DNA of 56,885 nucleotides. Origin: an uncultured Eubacteriales bacterium (GTDB lineage Bacteria; Bacillota; Clostridia; Oscillospirales; CAG-272). Made by a program: the position numbers and the translations under genes. The DNA is taken from contig CAKRQU010000010.1 of the NCBI GenBank assembly GCA_934394585.1, positions 1 through 56,885 on the forward strand. The letters are read 5' to 3'. Every line of letters starts with the position of its first letter. The stretch's first letter is position 1. Below, piece after piece: positions 16,543 through 24,328 of the stretch. Under the pieces are notes generated by a model, which saw nothing but the letters and a program-made list of their open reading frames with translations, ran no database searches and was not told where the DNA came from.

Positions 16543-18372
16543 TTATTCCACTGTCACGGATTTTGCCAGATTGCGCGGGTGATCTGCGTCGCAACCGCGC
16601 AGCTTTGCCGTTTCGAGGGCGAGTATCTGCGAGAAAACCACCGTGGCGAGAGGCGACAGATATCCGGGCATCGGCGGCAGCACGAAATACTTTTCGGCAT
16701 AAGCTTCCGGTTCAGAAAAATCACTGCCGCACACGAGTACGGTATATCCGCCGCGGGCGCGCACCTCGCGGATATTTCCCGCGGTTTTGTCGTAGTAAGA
16801 GCTGTCGGATGCGAGCGCTATCACGGGCGTGCCTTTTTCTATCAGTGAAAGAGTTCCGTGCTTCAGCTCGCCCGCCGCATAAGATTCGCTGTGAATGTAT
16901 GAAATCTCTTTCAGCTTCAGTGAGCATTCATATCCCGCATAGTTATCGGGTCCGCGCCCGATAAAATAAATATCATCTTTTTCATATATATTTTCAGCTA
17001 TTATTTTTATTTCATTGTGCCTTGAAATGATATTTTGTATGACTTTCGGAATATCATGAGATAGCCTGCGGCAGAAGTCGGCGGCAAATTCTTCGCTTAC
17101 CTTTTTGCGCACGAGCGCGAGCTTTATCGCCATCATGCAAAGCATGGCGACCTGCGTGGTATAGCCTTTCGTGGTGGCTACGGCTATTTCGGGTCCCGCG
17201 CCCGTATACATGACAAAATCCGCTTCGCGCGCCGCCGCACTGCCTACGGCATTTACTATCGCCGCCGTTTTTATGCCGCTTTTCTTTGCCAGCCGCAAAG
17301 CCGCGAGAGTATCCGCGGTTTCGCCCGATTGGGAAATCGGTACGGCGAGGGTTCTGCCTGTCACGGCAGGCATATCGTAGCGATATTCCGATGCGGTATT
17401 TACCGTCACGGGGATGCCCGCCAGCTTTTCTGTGAGATATCTGCCCACCATGCCCGCATGCGTCGCGGAGCCGCAGCCTATTATCTGAATATTTTCGGTA
17501 TCGCGCCACATATCGTCGCCGATGCCGTCTATGGAAAAATCGGGCAGACCTTTGTCATTCATCCTTCGCATACATACGCGGCGCACGGCTTCGGGCTCTT
17601 CATGAATTTCCTTTTCCATGAAAAATTCATAGCCGTCCTTTTTTGCGGCACCCGTATCGAGATAAAAATGCTCGGTTTTTTCTTCCGTTTCCGTTCCGTT
17701 TTCGGAAACGGAATATATGCCTTTTGCCGTGATGAGAAAAAGCACGCCGTCGTCGGGGCGGATGATTTCTCTGCTGTACGGTATCAGAGCGGGAATATCC
17801 GATGCGGCAAAAGAGGCGCCTTCCCCTTTTGCGAGTATGAGCGGACTGTCCTTTCGCACAGCCCATACTTTGCCCGGCATATCGGAAAAAATGACGGCTA
17901 AGGCATAAGAACCGCGCAGGCGTGCGCAGGTGCGATAAACAGCTTTTGCGGCGTCGCCGGTCGCATCGTATTCGCGGCGTATCAGATGCGCGATGCATTC
18001 CGTATCCGTTTCGCTTGAAAAGCCGTAACCGAGATCGGCAAGCTCGCGGTGAAGCTCGGGATAATTGTCTATTATTCCGTTGTGAACGAGCGTGACGCGC
18101 CCCGAGGAATGAGGATGCGCATTTGATTTTGTCGGCGCGCCGTGCGTCGCCCAGCGCGTATGACCTATGCCGCAGTTTCCGGAAACGCCTTTTTCCCGCA
18201 CGAGCTTTTCCAGCTCGCTTACTCTGCCGCCGCATTTCACCGTTATCGTTTCGCCGCCGCTTTCCACGGCGAGTCCCGCGGAATCATATCCGCGGTATTC
18301 CAGCGCATGAAGCCCCTGTATTATCACATCGGCGGCATTTCCAGCGCCGCAAAAGCCTATTATTCCGCACAT
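16543..18372 (-). CDS. glmS: glutamine-fructose-6-phosphate aminotransferase (isomerizing)
   Basis: GlmS makes glucosamine-6-phosphate from fructose-6-phosphate and glutamine, committing carbon to peptidoglycan. The 609 residues are full length. The N-terminal glutaminase begins with catalytic Cys2 (MCGIIGFCG) and has ALEYRGYDSAG and GHTRWATHG. Two SIS isomerase domains carry CGSATHAG, SQSGETADTLAAL and GRGPDNYAGYECSLKLKE, ending in LAKSVTVE. The start has AAGGAGG and overlaps the previous gene by 13 bases. There is no intergenic space for a glmS ribozyme, the usual control element in Firmicutes, so control is probably at the operon promoter. Confidence 0.97.
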   Translation of the reverse strand: MCGIIGFCGAGNAADVIIQGLHALEYRGYDSAGLAVESGGETITVKCGGRVSELEKLVREKGVSGNCGIGHTRWATHGAPTKSNAHPHSSGRVTLVHNGIIDNYPELHRELADLGYGFSSETDTECIAHLIRREYDATGDAAKAVYRTCARLRGSYALAVIFSDMPGKVWAVRKDSPLILAKGEGASFAASDIPALIPYSREIIRPDDGVLFLITAKGIYSVSENGTETEEKTEHFYLDTGAAKKDGYEFFMEKEIHEEPEAVRRVCMRRMNDKGLPDFSIDGIGDDMWRDTENIQIIGCGSATHAGMVGRYLTEKLAGIPVTVNTASEYRYDMPAVTGRTLAVPISQSGETADTLAALRLAKKSGIKTAAIVNAVGSAAAREADFVMYTGAGPEIAVATTKGYTTQVAMLCMMAIKLALVRKKVSEEFAADFCRRLSHDIPKVIQNIISRHNEIKIIAENIYEKDDIYFIGRGPDNYAGYECSLKLKEISYIHSESYAAGELKHGTLSLIEKGTPVIALASDSSYYDKTAGNIREVRARGGYTVLVCGSDFSEPEAYAEKYFVLPPMPGYLSPLATVVFSQILALETAKLRGCDADHPRNLAKSVTVE

Positions 18373-19043
18373 TGCGTCCGATCCTCCTTTGCAATCGTGA
18401 TTTTATCGCTTTTCACTATGCTGTCGCACGGCACCGTGCCGCGCACGGAAACCAGCGGATAAACCCATGTCCCCTTGCCTATGACCGTGCCGGGGTTCAG
18501 GACCGCGCCGCAACCTATATCCGCCCCGTCACCGATTATCGCGCCGAGCTTGCGCATGCCGGTTTTCATATTTCCCTCATCCGTGTGCAGGGAAATATTC
18601 TTTTTGTCGGCGCGCAGATTTGAGCATATAACTCCCGCGCCGAGATGGGCATGGTTTCCCAGTATGCTGTCGCCGACGTAATTGAAATGCGGCACCTGAA
18701 CAAAATCGAGAAGAATACAGTTTTTCAGCTCGCACGAATTCCCGATGACGCAGTTTTTCCCCGTTATCACATTGCCGCGGATATATGCCGACGGGCGTAT
18801 TTCGCATCCGTCGCCGATTATCGCGGGCGGCTCTATCACGGCGCTTTTGTGTATTTTCACATCTTTGCCGACAAATACCCCGTCGGAAATTTCCGTGAAT
18901 TCCGGCAGACCGCGCGATATCAGAGAGAGAATATATTCTTTTATTTTCCCGACTGCCGAAAACGGATATTCGCTTTCCGAAAAGAGCGCCGAAAGATACG
19001 GCACGCGGCAGTCGAAAAGCGCGGATGTTTTTATATCATTCAC
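18360..19043 (-). CDS. left-handed beta-helix acyltransferase resembling the GlmU C-terminal domain
   Basis: 227 residues. Hexapeptide repeats fill most of the protein (VFVGKDVKIHKSAVIEPPAI, IGDGCEIRPSAYIRGNV, LGNHAHLGAGVICSNLRAD). The HFNYVGDS...AGVICSNLRADKK pattern matches the acetyltransferase half of GlmU; the N-terminal pyrophosphorylase half with its nucleotide-binding loop is missing. The start is a GTG at 19043, overlapping the end of the mutase gene by 8 bases (GTGAATGA). Sitting between phosphoglucosamine mutase and glmS, it may acetylate glucosamine-1-phosphate, leaving UDP transfer to another protein. That assignment is inference. Confidence 0.8.
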   Translation of the reverse strand: MNDIKTSALFDCRVPYLSALFSESEYPFSAVGKIKEYILSLISRGLPEFTEISDGVFVGKDVKIHKSAVIEPPAIIGDGCEIRPSAYIRGNVITGKNCVIGNSCELKNCILLDFVQVPHFNYVGDSILGNHAHLGAGVICSNLRADKKNISLHTDEGNMKTGMRKLGAIIGDGADIGCGAVLNPGTVIGKGTWVYPLVSVRGTVPCDSIVKSDKITIAKEDRTQCAE

Positions 19044-20679
19044 AGGAATACCCCCTTTTCGCTATTATATCGGATATTCTCTCCGTGTATTCGCGGCAGA
19101 GTTTTTCCGTTTCGCATTCCAGCATTATGCGCACCACGGGTTCGGTGCCGCTCGCCCGCAGAAGTATCCTGCCGTTGCCGCCGATTTCTTTGTTTACCGC
19201 TTCCGCTTCCGCTTTTACCGCGGGATCGGCAAGCACGGCGGATTTGTCGGATACGCGGATATTTTTTGTGCTCTGCGGATAGAGGCGCACGGGCAGGGCA
19301 AGCTCGGAAAGCCGCATTTTTCTGTCGCGCATTTCCTCGCAGAGCATTATTGCCGTCAGCATCCCGTCGCCCGTGGTGGCATATTTGCGGATGATGATAT
19401 GTCCCGATTGCTCTCCGCCGAGCATATAGCCGTTTTTCTGCATACATTCGTATACATATCTGTCGCCCACGCCCGTCAGTTCGCAGCCGATGCCCGCCTC
19501 GGAAAGCGCGCGTAGAAGCCCCGAATTCGACATGACCGTGGCTGTCACCGTATTTTTGTCGAGCGTGCCGAAGCGCCTCAGTCTTTTTGCGAGGATATAG
19601 AGTATCATATCGCCGTCGATAATATTTCCGTTTTCATCCACGGCCATGCATCGGTCGGCATCGCCGTCAAATGAAAAACCGACATCCAGCTTGTTTTTTC
19701 TCACGAAATCGCCGAGCACATCGGCGTGCGTCGAGCCGCATGAATTATTTATATTCAGTCCGTTCGGGGAAGCGCCGATGATATATGTTTTCGCGCCGAG
19801 CGCGTCGAAAACCGCTTTTGCTATCATCCATGAAGCACCGTTTGCACAATCCAGACCGATGCGCATTTCTCTGTAGGAATGCGAGGCGAGGGAAATGAGA
19901 TATCCGACATATCTGTTTCTGCCCGCCACATAATCCACGGCACTGCCGATGTCGCTTTTTACCGCAAAGGGAAGATCGGCGCCGTTTGTACCGAGCTTTT
20001 TCATATCGCCGTCGAGATATGCTTCCACGAGCAGGATTGTTTCGTCGTCGGCTTTCTCACCGTAACGGTTTATCAGTTTTATGCCGTTGTCGTAATACGG
20101 ATTGTGCGATGCCGTTATCATTATGCCGCAGTCAAATTCCTCTGTTCTCACCACATAGGAAACGCTCGGCGTGGTGGTGACGTGGAGCATATACGCATCC
20201 GCGCCGGATGCGGTTATTCCCGCCGCCATGGCATATTCCAGCATATAGCAGGAGCGGCGCGTATCTTTGCCTATGGCGATGCGCGGGCGGTAATTCGGCT
20301 CGTGAAAGCCCGAAAGCGGGGAAGCGTAATACCAACCGAGAAACCGCCCCACTTTGTAGGCGTGGTCGGCTGTGAGCGTGACACCCGCCTCTCCGCGAAA
20401 ACCGTCCGTGCCGAAATATTTGTTTTTTGCACCTGTTTCGTTTATGGCGGATTTTTTGCCGGCTATATCGTCGAAAAGCGATATATCATCGCGCAATAAA
20501 GCGTCCGATGTCACGCGGAAAAGCGAACACAGTATGAGAACGTTTTCTATCTGCGGCGTGGAAATATTCATTTCCCATTTGGAAACGGATTGCCGCGAAA
20601 CGGAAAGCTTTTCTGCGAGCTGCTCCTGAGATATGTGCGCCGCCGCGCGCAGTTTTGCTATTTTTTCACCTATCGTCAT
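19036..20679 (-). CDS. glmM: phosphoglucosamine mutase fused to an N-terminal XRE-type HTH domain
   Basis: 547 residues, about 90 more than usual for GlmM. Residues 1-65 are an XRE/Cro-type DNA-binding domain (IGEKIAKLRAAAHISQEQLA, VSRQSVSKWE). The mutase starts at about residue 87 (NKYFGTDGFRG) and is complete: phosphoserine loop MITASHNPYYDNGIK, metal loop DGDADRCMAVD, sugar loop GGEQSGH and phosphate site RASGTEPVVRIM. No in-frame ATG or usable ribosome-binding site lies at the junction, and AGAGG precedes the ATG at 20679, so the fusion appears real. The enzyme interconverts glucosamine-6- and -1-phosphate. The HTH suggests it may also bind DNA, perhaps at its own operon; this is untested. 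Confidence 0.93.
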   Translation of the reverse strand: MTIGEKIAKLRAAAHISQEQLAEKLSVSRQSVSKWEMNISTPQIENVLILCSLFRVTSDALLRDDISLFDDIAGKKSAINETGAKNKYFGTDGFRGEAGVTLTADHAYKVGRFLGWYYASPLSGFHEPNYRPRIAIGKDTRRSCYMLEYAMAAGITASGADAYMLHVTTTPSVSYVVRTEEFDCGIMITASHNPYYDNGIKLINRYGEKADDETILLVEAYLDGDMKKLGTNGADLPFAVKSDIGSAVDYVAGRNRYVGYLISLASHSYREMRIGLDCANGASWMIAKAVFDALGAKTYIIGASPNGLNINNSCGSTHADVLGDFVRKNKLDVGFSFDGDADRCMAVDENGNIIDGDMILYILAKRLRRFGTLDKNTVTATVMSNSGLLRALSEAGIGCELTGVGDRYVYECMQKNGYMLGGEQSGHIIIRKYATTGDGMLTAIMLCEEMRDRKMRLSELALPVRLYPQSTKNIRVSDKSAVLADPAVKAEAEAVNKEIGGNGRILLRASGTEPVVRIMLECETEKLCREYTERISDIIAKRGYSCE

Positions 20680-20869
20680 GATTTTACCTCTTTTTTACGG
20701 GATTTTGCTTCGTGATAATATGATATACTCTTTTTTGCTTATTTGCTACCAACACGCATTGGAATAATGCGCAACCACAGGGTGCTTTTTTCGGAAATAA
20801 TCAGAAAAATCGGATTTTTTGACTATATTATACCGCAAAAAGCGCGAAAATATCGGAAAATAAAAAAAT
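20680..20869. other. gap upstream of the hexosamine operon
   Basis: No gene is seen. A minus-strand TATAAT lies at 20832-20827, with only a poor -35 partner, and a second AT-rich stretch (TATATCATATTAT) lies nearer the start. The promoter of the operon is probably here but cannot be fixed. Confidence 0.4.
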
Positions 20870-21075
20870 GAGCACCTTGCAGGTGCGCAAATAAAAATTT
20901 CTTTCTTTTCATAAAGAAACAAAACGGCTCCTCTGTGCAGGAAATTAAGCAATGTGCGGAGCTCGTTGCCCCGCTTCGCCGAAAAATGGTCAGAGCTCTC
21001 GACGCAAGTCGGGTGAGGGATTGTTTCTCTCGGCAAAGAGAATCATTTTCACGCTTTTTGTAAAAAGTACGGCAA
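20870..21075. repeat. short repeat island without the core
   Basis: It contains the hairpin GCACC-ttgca-GGTGC (about 20871-20887). It also has the module with GCAATGTGCGgAGCtCgTTGC and CTCCCGACGCAAGTCGGGTGAGGG-like sequence also seen at 37763-37900 and 52788-52885. No copy of the ~420-base core is present. Not coding. Confidence 0.75.
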
Positions 21076-21077
21076 AC

Positions 21078-21110
21078 AAAAATATCCGCGGGAAACCCGC
21101 GGATATTTTT
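21078..21110 (-). terminator. intrinsic terminator of the M3 peptidase gene
   Basis: AAAAATATCCGCGGG-aaa-CCCGCGGATATTTTT style palindrome, 18 bases beyond the stop codon at 21128. It is T-flanked on both sides, so it could act in either direction. Confidence 0.85.
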
Positions 21111-21127
21111 GTTTCTTTAAAATGAAA

Positions 21128-22819
21128 TCATATTTTATCGTTTTTCTCAAGCCATGCGGAAACTTTTGCGGCTATTTCGCCTACGCATCCTTTTTCGTAA
21201 GGAAGCTTCATGCCCGCATAAGGCACAGCCTCGGCAAATGTTTTTGTGCCGCCGAGATTTGTATATTTCATATAGCTTTCCCATGCCGCTTTTTTATCCT
21301 CAAGCATTCTGAGCCAGAACTGGAAAGCGACTGTCTGCGCCATGCAATAATCTATATAATAGAAAGGATTCATATAGATATGCGTCTGTCTTTGCCAGCC
21401 GGCACCGCGTGAATAGAAGGGAAGACCCGCGAAATCCATATAGGGGCGGTATTTCTTTTCCAGTTTCAGCCATTCTTCATTGCGCTGCTCGGGCGTGAGA
21501 GAAGTATTTTCATAAACTATATGCTGAAATTCATCCACCATAGAGCCGTAGGGCAGGAATACGAGTGCATCCTCGCAGTGGGAAAGCTCATATTTTGCCG
21601 TATTTTTGCCGAAGAAAAGATTATGATATTCCGATGTGAGAAATTCCATGCTCATGGAATGAACTTCGCAGCCCTCCAGCGTGGGGCTGAGATTTTCGAG
21701 AATGTATCCGTGCTTTGCCGCGATATATCCCGCGAAAGCATGACCTGCCTCGTGCGTGAGAACATCCACATCGCCTGCGGTTCCGTTGAAATTTGAGAAA
21801 ATGAAGGGCGATTTGTAGTCGAGAAGCTCCGTGCAGTAGCCGCCGGGCGCTTTGCCTTCCTTTGCGAGCACATCGAAAAGCTCGTTTTCAAACATGAAAT
21901 CTATAAATTCAGCCGTTTCGGGAGAGAGCTTGTGATACATTTCTTTGCCTGCGGCGAGGATTTCTTCCGCTGTACCCTCGGGTTTTGCATTTCCGTCGGG
22001 GAAGCAGAAGCCGTCATCATAGAAATACAGCCTGTCAACGCCTATTCTCGCGCGCTGACGTTCCTTTGCGGCGCATACGAGCGGAACGATTTCCTTTGCT
22101 ATCTGGTCGCGCAGAGCGGCGACTTCTTCTGTGCCGTAGCAGTTTCTGCCGAGGCGGTCGTAAGCCAGCCGGATAAAGTTTTTATATCCGAGCTTTGCGG
22201 CGATTTCGCTTCTTATTTTTATGAGCTTGTCATAGATTTCGTCAAATTCTTTGCGGTGAGAATCGAAGCATTCGCCTTCGGCAGTGTATGCTTTCTTTCT
22301 CGTTTCTCTGTCGGGGCTTTCCTTGTATGGGCGGAGCTTTGTCACGGGGAGAGTTTTGCCGTCGATTTCCACCGTGCAGGAAGCATACATGCGCTGATAT
22401 TCGGAAACAAGCTTGTTTTCCTCCTGTATCAGCCCGATCACCGCGGGAGAAAATGTTCTGCGGGAAATTTCGATATTTCTGAAAATGAGCGAGCCGAGCT
22501 TTTCCTCCAGTTCGGGACGGAATTTGCTTTCGAGCAGAGCCGTGTAGAAAGCCTGAAGCTTTTCTTCGAAAAGGGGACCTGCTTCGTCCATGAATTCCTG
22601 CTCTGCCGCATAAAATTCATCTTTTGTATTTACGGAATAACGGATGTAGACGAGACTGCTCAGCGTCCCGATGTGAGAATTAAGCTTTTCATGCTCGTCA
22701 AAAGCTTCGAGCTGCTCCGAAACGTTTGCCGCTTCTCTCATTTTCTTTGTGAGAGCATCGTATTCTGCGGATATTGCGGCAATATCCGGTCTTTTGTAGG
22801 GCATTTCCGAAAAACGCAT
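21128..22819 (-). CDS. M3 family oligoendopeptidase (PepF-like)
   Basis: A 563-residue cytosolic zinc peptidase that trims oligopeptides. The catalytic zinc site is DVLTHEAGHAFAGYIA (HExxH-type HEAGH), with the downstream glutamate in NLSPTLEGCEVHSMSMEFL. The N-terminal 200 residues are helical, as in oligoendopeptidase F, and the C-terminal part keeps GAGWQRQTHIYMNPFYYIDY. The length is typical for the shorter M3 subfamily (560-600). An AAGGAG site lies 7 bases before the ATG. The next minus-strand gene ends 21 bases upstream of that start, so the two may be co-transcribed. Confidence 0.92.
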   Translation of the reverse strand: MRFSEMPYKRPDIAAISAEYDALTKKMREAANVSEQLEAFDEHEKLNSHIGTLSSLVYIRYSVNTKDEFYAAEQEFMDEAGPLFEEKLQAFYTALLESKFRPELEEKLGSLIFRNIEISRRTFSPAVIGLIQEENKLVSEYQRMYASCTVEIDGKTLPVTKLRPYKESPDRETRKKAYTAEGECFDSHRKEFDEIYDKLIKIRSEIAAKLGYKNFIRLAYDRLGRNCYGTEEVAALRDQIAKEIVPLVCAAKERQRARIGVDRLYFYDDGFCFPDGNAKPEGTAEEILAAGKEMYHKLSPETAEFIDFMFENELFDVLAKEGKAPGGYCTELLDYKSPFIFSNFNGTAGDVDVLTHEAGHAFAGYIAAKHGYILENLSPTLEGCEVHSMSMEFLTSEYHNLFFGKNTAKYELSHCEDALVFLPYGSMVDEFQHIVYENTSLTPEQRNEEWLKLEKKYRPYMDFAGLPFYSRGAGWQRQTHIYMNPFYYIDYCMAQTVAFQFWLRMLEDKKAAWESYMKYTNLGGTKTFAEAVPYAGMKLPYEKGCVGEIAAKVSAWLEKNDKI

Positions 22820-22839
22820 ATTTTTATCTCCTTTTTGTT

Positions 22840-23337
22840 TTATTTTTCTTCGATTTCTTCTATTTCACAAACGTACATTTTGTGAAAATCCTTTTTGGGA
22901 TAACATGCGGTGATGAGCGATTTGTCTATAAAATCACATTCCGCGAGAGTAGTGGCAAAAAGCTTTTTTGCCTTTATCGTTATTCTCGCCTCGTCGAATG
23001 TGACATAGCCGTCCGATATGCGCTTTGTGAGTCCCGTTTCTGCCGCCTTGTCATAATCCCTGCCGCTTTTGCTTCCGCAGAAATTAAGCGCGGAGCGGTA
23101 TTTTTCATCGAAAAACGAGAGCGTCATCCTGTCGCTTTCCTCGCAGAATTCATACGTGTATCTCTGCGGGCGGACAAAAACAAAGCAGACGTTTTTATTC
23201 CAGAGAAAGCCCATGCCACCCCAGCTTGCCGTCATCATATCGGAGGAACCGTCCGCCTTTGCCGCGGCTACGAGCATCCAGTCCCTGCCGATGAGGCGGA
23301 AAGGATTTTCACTGAAATTTTCGGGTAAAATTTTCAT
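22840..23337 (-). CDS. flavin reductase-like FMN-binding protein
   Basis: 165 residues with the split-barrel flavoprotein pattern. An N-terminal ENPFRLIGRDWMLVAA is followed by DMMTASWGGMGFLWNKN and FVRPQRYTYEF, matching the flavin reductase-like (DIM6/NTAB) family in which these loops hold FMN. The substrate is not predictable. GGAGG precedes the ATG. The gene lies 20 bases upstream of the peptidase and 117 bases downstream of the ECF S-component gene. Possible roles include reduced-flavin supply or an oxidoreductase with a small organic substrate. Confidence 0.85.
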   Translation of the reverse strand: MKILPENFSENPFRLIGRDWMLVAAAKADGSSDMMTASWGGMGFLWNKNVCFVFVRPQRYTYEFCEESDRMTLSFFDEKYRSALNFCGSKSGRDYDKAAETGLTKRISDGYVTFDEARITIKAKKLFATTLAECDFIDKSLITACYPKKDFHKMYVCEIEEIEEK

Positions 23338-23454
23338 TTCAAAACCTCCGTTTTCTGTTTTTTCGCAATGCCTGCGGGCAATAATATTTCCCGGAGAATT
23401 TTTATGCGAAAAGCCGTGTGATTTCTATATTATTTTATAATGCAAAGGCGCGGA

Positions 23455-24102
23455 TTATTCCGCTTTGCCTTCGCTTTCCCCACTTGAGGCGGAATCTTTC
23501 TTTTTGTGCTTTTTCGGTATTTCAAAGTAAAGACCGGATCTGATGAGGGCGGGACGGATGAGATTGTATACGACGCATACGAGCACGGTGCCTACCAGCG
23601 AATTTATCGCCGTGGAGCCTGCCGCCCATGTAGCGATTATCTTTGCCGCGTCGGCATCTATGCCGAGGATGAGGCGTTTGTAGATATATCCCACCACGGG
23701 GTCGAGTATCACATTCAGTCCGAGAGCCGCTATGCTCGAGATGAGCGACCATTTTACGGTATATTTCGCATCATGCTTTTTGTCGGATATATTCGCTATA
23801 TTGTGCGCGACAAAGCCAGCTACCAGACCGATTATCATTTTCAGCACAAAGGTTTTCGGCGCGCTCTGTATATACGAGGGGTCCGTCAGATCCGCTATGG
23901 TCATGCCGATGGCGCCGGCAGCTCCGCCGTAAACGCCGCCGAGAAGCAGTGCGCAGAGTACACAGAAAGCATTTCCTATATGAAGTGCCGTTTTTGTTCC
24001 GCTCGGCGTGGGTATATCTATTTTCAGAAATCTGAATGCCACATAGCAGAGTGCTGCCATCAATGCGGTAAGAACGATTTTCTTTGTTTTGGTGTTTTTC
24101 AT
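23455..24102 (-). CDS. ECF-type vitamin/cofactor transporter, S component
   Basis: A 215-residue integral membrane protein with about six hydrophobic helices (VLTALMAALCYVAFRFL, FCVLCALLLGGVYGGAAGAI, FVLKMIIGLVAGFVAH, and others) and a charged Lys/Ser/Glu C-terminal tail. The conserved GNAFCVLCALLLGGVYGGAAGA resembles ECF S components such as those for riboflavin, folate or pantothenate. The ligand cannot be told from sequence, and no riboswitch is visible in the short leader. I use the ATG at 24102, 9 bases after GGAG; two earlier ATGs overlap the ribosome-binding site. The shared energising module is encoded elsewhere. Confidence 0.85.
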   Translation of the reverse strand: MKNTKTKKIVLTALMAALCYVAFRFLKIDIPTPSGTKTALHIGNAFCVLCALLLGGVYGGAAGAIGMTIADLTDPSYIQSAPKTFVLKMIIGLVAGFVAHNIANISDKKHDAKYTVKWSLISSIAALGLNVILDPVVGYIYKRLILGIDADAAKIIATWAAGSTAINSLVGTVLVCVVYNLIRPALIRSGLYFEIPKKHKKKDSASSGESEGKAE

Positions 24103-24135
24103 TTTCATCATCTCCAAAATATCAAGGTTACGCTT

Positions 24136-24164
24136 ATTATAAGTCATAACGCATGAATTTTCAA
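24136..24164 (-). promoter_or_regulatory. promoter of the ECF S-component gene
   Basis: Minus-strand TTGAAA (24164-24159), 17-base spacer, TATAAT (24141-24136). It faces away from the promoter at 24268. Confidence 0.8.
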
Positions 24165-24267
24165 GTATAATTACCGAATTCGGCATATTTTCGTCAATAT
24201 TACTTTACAAATGTCGTAATGCTTTTTTCTTTTAACAACTTTTTCATAAATAAATGACCCAAACATA

Positions 24268-24296
24268 TTGACGAAAAGCGAATAAAGGTTTAAAAT
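24268..24296 (+). promoter_or_regulatory. promoter of the AI-2E family gene
   Basis: TTGACG (24268-24273), 17-base spacer, TAAAAT (24291-24296), followed by AAGGAG at 24315-24320 and the TTG start at 24329. Confidence 0.8.
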
Positions 24297-24328
24297 AAAT
24301 ATGATATATTGCGGAAGGAGCGGCATTT

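Noticed and set aside
16290..18372. glmS ribozyme upstream of glmS
   Set aside because: The upstream gene overlaps glmS by 13 bases, so there is no leader for the ribozyme, and its core sequence was not seen near the operon start.
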